A DNA stretch of 41,269 nucleotides from Sphingobium bisphenolivorans (GTDB lineage: Bacteria > Pseudomonadota > Alphaproteobacteria > Sphingomonadales > Sphingomonadaceae), in NCBI RefSeq assembly GCF_000412635.1, contig NZ_ASTG01000012.1, positions 1-41,269 of the forward strand, written 5' to 3'. The notes under the pieces were generated by a model, which saw only the letters and a program-made list of their open reading frames with translations, was not told the origin of the DNA and did no database searches. Each line of letters starts with the position of its first letter. Positions within the stretch are counted from its first letter, which is position 1. The position numbers and the translations under genes are program-made. Shown here piece after piece: positions 1 through 6,982 of this stretch.

Positions 1-900
1 CGCCGCGCGGTCATAGCGCGGCCGCCGCGCCAATCCCGAGTCCACGACGATCCGCACGCCATCAATGGTCAGGCTGGTTTCGGCGATGGAGGTAGCGAGA
101 ATGACCTTGCGGCGCCCCTCGCGCGATGGCCGGATCGCCGCGCGCTGGGCGGCGGGATCAAGCGATCCATGCAGCCGATGCACCTCGACATCGCCGCCCT
201 CGATCCGCTCTGCCGTCCGTTCGATCTCCGCGACGCCGGGCAGGAAGGCGAGCAGGTCGCCCTCGGCTTCTTCGCCAAGGGCGCGCCTGATCGCTGCGGC
301 CATCTCATCCTCGATCCGCTTTTCCGCCGCGCGCCCGACATGGCGCAGCTCCAGCGGTTGGATGCGCCCCTCGCTCTCGATCACGGGCGCCCCGCCGAGC
401 AGCGCGGCAAAGCGCGCCCCGTCCAAGGTGGCCGACATGGGAATGATCCGCAGGTCCGGCCGCAGCGCGCCCTGCGCATCCAGCGCCAGCGCCAGGCCGA
501 AGTCGCTGTCCAGGCTGCGCTCATGCACTTCGTCGAACAGCACGGCCGACACGCCCGACAGCTCCGGATCATCCTGAATGCGCCGGACGAAAATGCCCTC
601 GGTAAGGACGAGGATGCGCGTGCGTCCCGACTGGCGCGAGTCCATGCGCGTCGCATAGCCGACCGTTCCACCGGGCTGCTCGCCCATCAGTTCGGCGATC
701 CGCTCCGCCGCCGCGCGGGCCGCGAGCCGCCGGGGTGAGAGCAGCAGCACTTGGCCCGTGCACCATGGCTCGGGCAGCAGGGCAGGGGCGACCGCCGTGG
801 TCTTGCCCGCGCCCGGCGGCGCCACCAGAACGGCGCTGCTCGCCTCCCGCAGATGGGCGAGCAGTTCGGGCAGCACGGCATGGATCGGCAGGGCGGTCAT
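1..900 (-). CDS. hrpB: ATP-dependent helicase HrpB, N-terminal 300 residues (runs off the left edge)
   Basis: Superfamily 2 DEAH-box helicase. The reading frame is open from the ATG at 900 to position 1, giving the first 300 residues of a protein that is usually about 800. Visible motifs are Walker A GAGKTT (about residues 30-35), the DEAH-type Walker B DEVHER (123-128), SAT (156-158), and near the cut edge the helicase C-terminal motifs ATSIAETSLTIDG and VDSGLARR that are typical of HrpA/HrpB. The cellular role of HrpB is poorly defined. The C-terminal HrpB-specific domain lies outside the window. No partner gene is coupled to it; the next gene, a permease, ends 49 bases upstream on the same strand. 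Confidence 0.93.
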   Translation of the reverse strand, partial: MTALPIHAVLPELLAHLREASSAVLVAPPGAGKTTAVAPALLPEPWCTGQVLLLSPRRLAARAAAERIAELMGEQPGGTVGYATRMDSRQSGRTRILVLTEGIFVRRIQDDPELSGVSAVLFDEVHERSLDSDFGLALALDAQGALRPDLRIIPMSATLDGARFAALLGGAPVIESEGRIQPLELRHVGRAAEKRIEDEMAAAIRRALGEEAEGDLLAFLPGVAEIERTAERIEGGDVEVHRLHGSLDPAAQRAAIRPSREGRRKVILATSIAETSLTIDGVRIVVDSGLARRPRYDRAA

Positions 901-949
901 CGCCGTTCCTCTCGCGCCATTCGCGGCCAAGCGCAATGGCCGCTTTCGA

Positions 950-1729
950 TCAGCCGAACAGCAGCGCGTGGATCGGGTTCTTGGGGTCCAGCAGCATCTT
1001 GGCTGTCAGGCCGAGCGACATGATGATCAGCAGCGGCCGGATCAGCCGGCTGCCGAAACGCATCGCCAGCCGCGATCCGATCTGCCCGCCCGCGATGCTG
1101 CCCACTGCCATCAGCAGGCCCGCGACCCACAGCACATGACCGCCCAGGATCATCGTCGCCAGCGCCGCGACATTGCTCGCCAGATTGGCCGCCTTGGTCT
1201 GCGCCGTCGCGCGCACGAGCCCCAGCCCGCCCAGCGCGATGAAGATGGTGGTGTAGAAGGCCCCGGCGCCCGGCCCGAAAAAGCCGTCGTAAAAGCCCAC
1301 GACCCCGACCAGCAGGCTCAGCGCAGCGATGCCGATCCGCTGATGCCGGTCCATCTCGCCCATCTTGGGGGAGAATGTGAAATAGGCCGCGAGCGCGATC
1401 AGCAGCGCGGGCATCAGGCCCGCGAGGATCGACGGATCGACACGCTGGATCAGCCATGCCCCGCCGATCGATCCGACAAAGGCCGCGAGCACGGGCCAGC
1501 GGCAGGCTTTCAGGTCCAGATGCCCCGCCCGCGCATAAGAGATGCAGGCGCCGAAGGTGCCGAGAGCACCCTGCAACTTGTTGGTCGCGACGGCTGGTAC
1601 GGGCGGAACGCCCGCTGCCAGCAAAGCGGGAAGCGAGATCAGCCCTCCGCCGCCCGCCATCGCGTCGATGCAGCCGGCGGTCAGGCCGGCGACGATCAGG
1701 AAAGCGATGGTTTCAGGGGCAAGGATCAT
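950..1729 (-). CDS. TSUP / TauE-SafE family membrane permease (YfcA-like)
   Basis: A 259-residue integral membrane protein with about eight hydrophobic segments and the two halves expected of the TauE/SafE (TSUP) family. The N-terminal repeat carries the glycine-rich signature DAMAGGGGLISLPAL followed by PAVATNKLQG; the second half repeats it as GFFGPGAGAFYT and QTKAANLASN. This layout matches the YfcA subgroup. TSUP proteins export or import sulfur-containing anions or organic acids, but the substrate cannot be read from sequence. It stands alone between hrpB and the polyprenyl synthase, and a repeat lies just upstream of its start. Confidence 0.88.
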   Translation of the reverse strand: MILAPETIAFLIVAGLTAGCIDAMAGGGGLISLPALLAAGVPPVPAVATNKLQGALGTFGACISYARAGHLDLKACRWPVLAAFVGSIGGAWLIQRVDPSILAGLMPALLIALAAYFTFSPKMGEMDRHQRIGIAALSLLVGVVGFYDGFFGPGAGAFYTTIFIALGGLGLVRATAQTKAANLASNVAALATMILGGHVLWVAGLLMAVGSIAGGQIGSRLAMRFGSRLIRPLLIIMSLGLTAKMLLDPKNPIHALLFG

Positions 1730-1756
1730 GCGGGGTCGGGACCGCCCATCTCATCC

Positions 1757-1781
1757 CGTTCGGGCTGAGCCTGTCGAAGCC
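1757..1781. repeat. Dispersed intergenic repeat, GGCTGAGCC palindrome type
   Basis: A 25-base element centred on the palindrome GGCTGAGCC and flanked by TTCG and CGAA, so the whole unit is an imperfect inverted repeat. Near-identical units are, from general knowledge, common between genes in sphingomonads. It sits between the start of the TSUP gene and the end of the polyprenyl synthase gene. A TTCG/CGAA-rich relative is seen at 9336-9424. Confidence 0.55.
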
Positions 1782-1842
1782 CCCTTACTTTCTTTCAGGA
1801 ATAACGCTCGTACATCCAATACGGACGAGCGACGCCAAACCC

Positions 1843-2871
1843 TCAATAAGCTCGTGCGATCGCGAATTCGACCGCTTCGGTCAGCGCCGCCTTGGCCTTG
1901 CCATTATCGAACATGCCGAGCGCATCGATCGCCCGCTGTCCATAATGGCGCGCGCGCGCCAGCGTATCGGCAATAGCGCCCGTACCCCGGAGCAGGCCGG
2001 TCGCGTGGGCCAGATCCTCGTCGCTCACCCGGTTGCCGGCAATCGCCTGCTTCCAGAAGGTGCGATCCTCCTCGCCGCCGCGCGCATAGGCCAGGATCAC
2101 CGGCAGCGTCACCTTGCCGTCGCGGAAATCGTCGCCCGCATCCTTGCCCATGGTCGCCCCGTCGGACTCATAGTCGATGGCGTCGTCGATCAGTTGGAAG
2201 GCGATGCCGAGGTTGCGGCCATAGACGTCCAGCGCCTGCTCCTCCGCCTCTTTGCGGTCGGCGACCACGGCGGAGATGCGACAGGCGGCGGCGAACAGCG
2301 CGGCGGTCTTCGCGCCGATGATATCCAGATATTGTTCTTCGCTGGTGTCGATCTTGCGCTGGGCGGTGAGCTGGTTGACCTCCCCTTCGGCGATGACGGC
2401 GGACGCGTTGGAAAGGATCTTCAGCACCTTGAGCGATTCCGCCTCGACCATCAGCTCGAAGGAGCGCGAGAAGAGGAAGTCGCCCACCAGCACGCTGGCG
2501 CTGTTGCCCCAGATGATGTTGGCGGTCTTGCGCCCCCGGCGCAGGCCCGATCCGTCCACAACATCGTCATGCAGCAGCGTTGCGGTGTGGATGAACTCCA
2601 CCGCCGCCGCCAGCTTGTAATGCCGCGACCCGGCATAGCCGACCAGGTCGGCACAGGCGAGGGTGAGCATCGGGCGCAGCCGCTTGCCGCCGCCCGCGAT
2701 CAGGTGGCCCGCCAGTTCGGGGATCAGCGGGATGCGCGACTGCATCCGGTCCAGGATCACCGCATTCACATGGTTCATCCCCTCGGCGACCAGCGCCATC
2801 ATGGGGGCGAGCGAGGGCGCGCTGTTGGCGCGGCCGATGGGATGGACATTGCCGGTAGCGGATGCTGTCAT
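1843..2871 (-). CDS. ispB: Polyprenyl diphosphate synthase (octaprenyl/decaprenyl type)
   Basis: Trans-prenyltransferase making the long isoprenoid side chain of ubiquinone from FPP/GGPP and IPP. With the ATG at 2871 it is 342 residues. The substrate-binding signature GGGKRLRP is at about 60-67, the first aspartate-rich motif DDVVD at 102-106, and the second, DDAID, at 229-233. The frame is open upstream to 2952, but the extra residues look like non-coding translation and family members begin close to the start chosen here (a second ATG at 2883 is possible). It is divergent from chorismate mutase. Chain length (C40 or C50) cannot be decided from sequence; sphingomonads generally make Q-10. 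Confidence 0.9.
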   Translation of the reverse strand: MTASATGNVHPIGRANSAPSLAPMMALVAEGMNHVNAVILDRMQSRIPLIPELAGHLIAGGGKRLRPMLTLACADLVGYAGSRHYKLAAAVEFIHTATLLHDDVVDGSGLRRGRKTANIIWGNSASVLVGDFLFSRSFELMVEAESLKVLKILSNASAVIAEGEVNQLTAQRKIDTSEEQYLDIIGAKTAALFAAACRISAVVADRKEAEEQALDVYGRNLGIAFQLIDDAIDYESDGATMGKDAGDDFRDGKVTLPVILAYARGGEEDRTFWKQAIAGNRVSDEDLAHATGLLRGTGAIADTLARARHYGQRAIDALGMFDNGKAKAALTEAVEFAIARAY

Positions 2872-2974
2872 GACTAGCGCCATGTGGCGAGGGGAAAAGC
2901 TAAAGGCAAGCGGGAATAGCTTGCATGGGCGGCGGGAAGCGGCAAAAAGCACGCCATTCTATCGGAGGACGCAT

Positions 2975-3253
2975 GTGGACCAGACCCTGAAACGCTATCG
3001 CGAAAGCATCGACAATATCGACGCCGCGCTGGTGTTCATGCTGGCGGAGCGTTTCAAGGTCACGCAGGCCGTGGGCGAGTATAAGGCGACGCACGATCTG
3101 CCCCCCGCCGATCCCGGTCGCGAGGAACGGCAGATCGCCCGGCTACGCCAGCTCGCGGTTGATGCCAATCTCGACCCGGATTTCACGGAGAAATTCCTGC
3201 GTTTCATCATCGACGAGGTGATCCGCCACCACGAGCGGCTGCGCGAGGGCTGA
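2975..3253 (+). CDS. Chorismate mutase (AroQ class)
   Basis: A 92-residue all-helical AroQ-type chorismate mutase, converting chorismate to prephenate for phenylalanine and tyrosine synthesis. The GTG start at 2975 is chosen because GGAGG lies at 2964-2968, six bases upstream; the only upstream ATG would add about 100 non-homologous residues. Conserved features include the helix 1 segment RYRESIDNIDAAL, the ERF..TQAVGEYK segment, and the C-terminal FLRFIIDEVIRHH. The length fits a stand-alone mutase without a fused prephenate dehydratase. An 8-bp perfect hairpin follows 17 bases after the stop and may help end transcription. Confidence 0.9.
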   Translation: MDQTLKRYRESIDNIDAALVFMLAERFKVTQAVGEYKATHDLPPADPGREERQIARLRQLAVDANLDPDFTEKFLRFIIDEVIRHHERLREG

Positions 3254-3264
3254 ATTTCCTTCCA

Positions 3265-3293
3265 CCGTCATGCTGAACTTGTTTCAGCATCCA
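3265..3293. repeat. REP-like hairpin, copy A
   Basis: Perfect 8-bp inverted repeat: ATGCTGAA at 3270-3277, loop CTTGT, TTCAGCAT at 3283-3290, preceded by CGTC and followed by CC. Two further window copies (6370-6390 and 24226-24246) keep the 5-base loop and GTC flank but change both arms in a compensating way. It follows the chorismate mutase stop codon. Confidence 0.7.
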
Positions 3294-3364
3294 TTGTGCC
3301 TCCAGCGACGCACGGCCTTGGGTATGAATAGAGGCTTCGTTCGGTTGGACGAGCGATGGCCCGA

Positions 3365-4261
3365 TCAAGCCGGCTCCGCCACTTCCCCGCTGAGCGCTGG
3401 TCGCGTCGATCTGCCCAGCATCACGCCGCCCAGCGCCAGCGCGAAGCCGGCAAGCTGAACCGGCCCCAGCCGCTCCCCGAACAGCAGCCATGCCTCTATG
3501 GCGGCGAGCGGCGGGACGAGCAGCAGCAACATCGACATGCGCGTCGGCCCCTGATGCCGCACCAGCCAGACCAGCAATGACAGGCCTGCCGCCGAGAGGC
3601 CCAGCGCCGACCAGCCGATGCCCAGCCACAGGATCGGTGCGCCGTCCCAGCGATAATCGCCAGCCAGCAGCGTTGCGGTGACCGCCACCAGCGTGCCGCC
3701 GGCATTCTGCACCGCGCCGGAAATGGCGATGCCGTCTCCGGCGATCGATCCCCGCTGGATCAAGGTGCCGCCGGCCATGCTCAGCACCGCCAGCATGCCG
3801 ACGATCGCGGGGAAGAGGCTGATTGCGTTCGCGCCCGATCTTTCGATCGCGGGCATCAGCACGCACGCAACCCCGACGATCGCGACTGCAAGTCCTGCCC
3901 AGGCGCGCCCCGGCAGCCGGTCGCCAAGAAACGCAACGCTCGCCACCGCCACCATCAGCGGCTGCAGCGCGCCCAGCAGCGACATGATCCCGGCCGGCAT
4001 GCCGTTGCTCACCGCCCACCAGCTTGCGGTCAGATAGATGCCGTGCAGCATGGCGCCGGCCATCAGGTGCAGCCTTAACCGCCGGCCGCGCGGCAGCGCC
4101 TGCCGGGCGTAGAGCGCCGCCCCGCTCAGCACCAGCGTCGTCAGGCTGAGCCGTATCGCCAACGCCAGTTCAGGCGCTGCATGCGGCACCAGCGCCCGCG
4201 CGACGACGAACCCTGTCGACCAGATTGCCACGAACAGGGCGGAAGCGAGCAGCGCGATCAT
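3365..4261 (-). CDS. EamA/DMT superfamily permease
   Basis: A 298-residue drug/metabolite transporter family protein with about ten hydrophobic helices arranged as two EamA repeats. The first begins ALFVAIWSTGFVVARALVPH; the second lies in the last 140 residues and ends GFALALGGVMLGR. The start at 4261 is chosen because translation of the upstream extension to 4402 overlaps ccmB and is low in hydrophobicity. It is 37 bases downstream of ccmB on the same strand and could be read through from it. Substrate unknown; such proteins export amino acids, nucleosides or small metabolites. Confidence 0.85.
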   Translation of the reverse strand: MIALLASALFVAIWSTGFVVARALVPHAAPELALAIRLSLTTLVLSGAALYARQALPRGRRLRLHLMAGAMLHGIYLTASWWAVSNGMPAGIMSLLGALQPLMVAVASVAFLGDRLPGRAWAGLAVAIVGVACVLMPAIERSGANAISLFPAIVGMLAVLSMAGGTLIQRGSIAGDGIAISGAVQNAGGTLVAVTATLLAGDYRWDGAPILWLGIGWSALGLSAAGLSLLVWLVRHQGPTRMSMLLLLVPPLAAIEAWLLFGERLGPVQLAGFALALGGVMLGRSTRPALSGEVAEPA

Positions 4262-4298
4262 GGCCGCGCCTTTGGCCGAAGGCGCATCGCCTGTCGAG

Positions 4299-4946
4299 CT
4301 ATTCCCGGCCCGCGCGGATCGCCGCTCCCCCCGCGATGGGCGTGATCGCCACCAGCAGCAGCGATGCCGCGCCCAGGAACTTGAGCGCCGCGCCGCTCCC
4401 ATCGGCCAAAGTGCCCGCGCCGAAGATCAGCAGCGGCACCGCCAGCGGCAGCGCCAGCAATCCCGACAGCGCGCCGCTCGATCGCAGGCCCGCCGTCAGC
4501 GTCGCCACCAGCAGCCCCAGGGCCGCCAGCGCCGGCGTCCCGATCAGCAGGCCCAGCTCCAGCGCTCTGATGGTCGCGCCGTCCAGCTTCAGCAGTGCGG
4601 CAGCGGGAAGGGTAGCCAGCATCAGCGCCGGCCCGAAGCCCAGCCAGTGCGCAACCAGCCGCGCCAGCACCACCATCTCCTCCCCGATCCCGCGCGCCGC
4701 CAGCTGGTCCAGCACGCCCGCATCTCGATCCGGTGCGACCAGCCGATCCACCGGCAGCAGGCTCGCCAGCAGCGCCGCGATCCACAGCATCCCTCCGCCG
4801 GTCCGCCCCAGCAGCGCCGCGTCGGGGCCGACAGCAAAGGGGTAAAGGCTCGCCACCAGCAGCAGGAAGGCGACGGGCAGCCACAGCCCGGCGGACTGCC
4901 ACGCCTGCCGCAGGTCCCGCGCCGCGAGCGTCACCAGCAGGTTCAT
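4299..4946 (-). CDS. ccmB: Heme exporter membrane subunit CcmB
   Basis: Integral membrane subunit of the CcmABC(D) complex for system I cytochrome c maturation, which releases heme from CcmC to CcmE. It has 215 residues (family about 220) and six hydrophobic segments; the N-terminal ARDLRQAW and PLLIFGAGTL segments are typical. The ATG at 4944-4946 overlaps the ccmA TGA (ATGA), so translation is coupled; this fixes the start despite an open frame to 5063. Other ccm genes are not in the window. Confidence 0.92.
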   Translation of the reverse strand: MNLLVTLAARDLRQAWQSAGLWLPVAFLLLVASLYPFAVGPDAALLGRTGGGMLWIAALLASLLPVDRLVAPDRDAGVLDQLAARGIGEEMVVLARLVAHWLGFGPALMLATLPAAALLKLDGATIRALELGLLIGTPALAALGLLVATLTAGLRSSGALSGLLALPLAVPLLIFGAGTLADGSGAALKFLGAASLLLVAITPIAGGAAIRAGRE

Positions 4947-5545
4947 TCCGCATCCTCGGCGACATGGTCCGCCATGTGCAGCACCACCGGCGTCACCAGC
5001 GCAATCGGCTGATGCGATGCCGCCAGCACGATCCCGCCGCGTGCCAGATGCTCGGCGACGCAATCCCCCAGCAACAGCTGCGCCGCATCATCCAGCCCGT
5101 TGGCGGGTTCGTCCAGCAGCCAGATCGGCGCGCCGGACGCCAGTACCCGTGCCAGCGCCGCCCGCTTGCGCTGCCCGGTCGAGAGCATCCGCACCGGCAC
5201 CTCGGCCAGCGTCTCCAGCGCCATCGCTTCCATCGCGCCGTCCAGCGTTCGCTGGCCAGCTCCGTCCAGCCGCGCCCAGAATTCCAGCGCGTGCCGCAAA
5301 GGCTGCTCCATGTCCAGCGCCAGCCGCTCGTCGGCCAGCGCCACCCGCCCATGCCGATCGACCGTCCCGGCGGAGGCCCGCAGCAGCCCCGCGCAAATGC
5401 GTATCAGGCTGGACTTGCCGACGCCGTTCGGCCCCTTCAGCAGGGCACAGCCGCCCGGCTCCAGCGCCAGATCGACGCCGCGGAACAGCAACCGCCCGCC
5501 GCGCACGCAGGCGACGCCCGAGAGGCGCAATGCCACCCGGCTCAT
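4943..5545 (-). CDS. ccmA: Cytochrome c biogenesis ABC ATPase CcmA
   Basis: ATPase subunit of the heme-handling ABC complex used in cytochrome c maturation. It is 200 residues, the short single-domain form expected for CcmA. Walker A GPNGVGKS is at 38-45, the ABC signature LSTGQ at 121-125, Walker B IWLLDE at 141-146, and the switch histidine in AASHQP at 177. It is coupled at both ends: its ATG overlaps the TGA of the metallopeptidase gene, and its TGA overlaps the ccmB ATG. Confidence 0.94.
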   Translation of the reverse strand: MSRVALRLSGVACVRGGRLLFRGVDLALEPGGCALLKGPNGVGKSSLIRICAGLLRASAGTVDRHGRVALADERLALDMEQPLRHALEFWARLDGAGQRTLDGAMEAMALETLAEVPVRMLSTGQRKRAALARVLASGAPIWLLDEPANGLDDAAQLLLGDCVAEHLARGGIVLAASHQPIALVTPVVLHMADHVAEDAE

Positions 5546-5949
5546 AGGGTGACCATGTCCTCCAGCACATGCATGTCGAGGTCGGAGAGGCCGAAATGAT
5601 GGCCGATCTCATGCACCACCACATGGGTGATGAGCGCGTCCAGCGGCACGCCCGTCTCTACCCATTCGTCCAGCAGCGGCCGGCGGAACAGATGCACGGT
5701 GGGCGGGGCATCCCCGGTCTGCGCGGCTTCGCCTACCGTGCGCCCGGTATAAAGGCCGGTGAGGCCGAAAGGATCGTCGATCTCCATTTCCTTGAGCACT
5801 TGCGGATCGGCGAATTCCTCGACGAAGAGGACGATGTTCGACAGGTGGGCCCGAAACGGATCGGGCAGCCGCGTTAGCGCCTTCAGCGCCAAGGCTTCTA
5901 TTTCTTCGCGCGTCGGCGCGAAACGGAGCGGTTGACCGGCATCGTCCAT
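5542..5949 (-). CDS. Zincin-like metallopeptidase family protein (Zincin_1, PF06262 type)
   Basis: A small predicted zinc metallopeptidase, 135 residues with the ATG at 5949. The zinc-binding signature [11 protein letters not shown] (HExxH plus a downstream GxxD) is near residue 112, and the family block [21 protein letters not shown] precedes it. The frame is open to 6003 with further ATG codons; no convincing ribosome-binding site decides between them, and the shorter form matches the usual N-terminal length. Physiological substrate unknown. Its TGA overlaps the ccmA ATG, so it leads a three-gene coupled unit. That association does not by itself show a role in cytochrome maturation. Confidence 0.85.
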   Translation of the reverse strand: MDDAGQPLRFAPTREEIEALALKALTRLPDPFRAHLSNIVLFVEEFADPQVLKEMEIDDPFGLTGLYTGRTVGEAAQTGDAPPTVHLFRRPLLDEWVETGVPLDALITHVVVHEIGHHFGLSDLDMHVLEDMVTL

Positions 5950-6041
5950 GGGACACACATAAAGCATGTTCCGAATCATCTGAAAACCGCCGACGATTCG
6001 CAAAATGGGTTAATTTCGCCCGCATCAGGAAAGGATCGCCC

Positions 6042-6332
6042 ATGATCGCCAGGCTCGACGATGCGCAGCGCGCGCAAGCCCTCCAGCAGTTACCGGAATG
6101 GACGCCGGTTCAGGAGCCCGACGGCATTCGCCGCCTCTTCACCTTCCCCGATTTCAACGGGGCCTTCGGCTTCATGAGCCGTGTCGCACTGCTCGCGGAA
6201 AAGGCGGATCATCACCCCGAATGGTCGAACGTCTATAATCGCGTTACGATCACGCTGACCACCCATGACGCAGGCGGCCTGTCCCGCCGCGACATCGAGC
6301 TTGCAAGGGCGATCGACGCACTGGTTGCTTGA
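6042..6332 (+). CDS. phhB: 4a-hydroxytetrahydrobiopterin dehydratase (pterin-4a-carbinolamine dehydratase)
   Basis: A 96-residue PCD/DCoH-fold protein that dehydrates 4a-hydroxytetrahydrobiopterin, recycling the cofactor of aromatic amino acid hydroxylases. The active-site block [16 protein letters not shown] contains the paired histidines and the tryptophan of the family; TTHDAGGLS follows. The ATG at 6042 is preceded by AGGAAAGG at 6027-6034. No phenylalanine hydroxylase gene lies nearby, as is common when the enzyme serves other pterin or molybdopterin chemistry. It is divergent from the metallopeptidase-ccmAB unit. Confidence 0.93.
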   Translation: MIARLDDAQRAQALQQLPEWTPVQEPDGIRRLFTFPDFNGAFGFMSRVALLAEKADHHPEWSNVYNRVTITLTTHDAGGLSRRDIELARAIDALVA

Positions 6333-6366
6333 TGGCGTGAATGCGGAACCTGCTGTTTTGGAAGTC

Positions 6367-6451
6367 GTCATCCCGGGCTTGACCCGGGATCCTGCTTATC
6401 TTCCAGCTATGCGAACAAATAAGCGGGGCCGCGGATCAAGTCTGGGGTGAC
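6367..6451. repeat. REP-like hairpin, copy B, with a diverged inverted partner
   Basis: Perfect hairpin ATCCCGGG (6370-6377), loop CTTGA, CCCGGGAT (6383-6390), flanked by GTC and CC. A diverged inverted copy follows about 45 bases on (GGATCAAGTCTGGGGTGAC, 6433-6451), so the whole 85-base unit can form a long imperfect stem. It lies between the pterin dehydratase gene and the convergent lipoprotein gene and may end transcription from both. Confidence 0.7.
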
Positions 6452-6487
6452 GGGAATAGGAGGTCTTTGGTTTCCCTGCTCTGAACG

Positions 6488-6982
6488 CTACTCGCCCTCG
6501 ATCCGGCTCTCATAGCCGCGCAGCGCCGCGATCACCGTGCCATTGGCCGCGTAACGACGCCGCAGCATCGCCAGCTTCGCGTCCGTGCCGATGCACAGTT
6601 CCGCGATATTTTCCTCCAGAAAGGCGCGCCGCTCCGCATCATAGGGTTCCTCGCCCCGGAAATGATCGCAGCTGTCGCGATCGACCATGTAGCGGGCCAC
6701 CTCGTCGGGGAAGGGCGTCGCCGCCGCCGCGTCCTGCGAAGGCGGCAGGTCCAGCGAGCCCAGCGGCGCGGGGTGCGCGCGCACCGTGACTTCGGCGGAG
6801 GGACGGGCTGGGGGCAGCGCCGGCTGCTCGGCGGGCGGCTCGGGCAGGGCAGGGGCGGGCGGCACGGCAGCGACCGCCGCCGTCTGGTTGGCGGCGGAAC
6901 TGTCCTCCTCTGACGACAGGCGACAGCCGGCGACCAGCGCCAGCATCATCACCATCGGAACCAGCCTCACCCCCGTGATCAC
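6488..6982 (-). CDS. Putative lipoprotein, function unknown
   Basis: A 164-residue protein. It starts with a short basic/hydrophobic segment ending in a lipobox, LVAGC, with the lipidated cysteine at residue 20. Next comes a low-complexity linker rich in alanine and proline (about 28-85), then a compact C-terminal part (about 90-160) with two cysteines, in DSCDHF and ELCIG. The GTG start overlaps the TGA of the patatin-like gene (GTGA), so the two are translationally coupled. I do not recognise the C-terminal domain. Envelope localisation is inferred from the lipobox. Confidence 0.75.
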   Translation of the reverse strand: MITGVRLVPMVMMLALVAGCRLSSEEDSSAANQTAAVAAVPPAPALPEPPAEQPALPPARPSAEVTVRAHPAPLGSLDLPPSQDAAAATPFPDEVARYMVDRDSCDHFRGEEPYDAERRAFLEENIAELCIGTDAKLAMLRRRYAANGTVIAALRGYESRIEGE

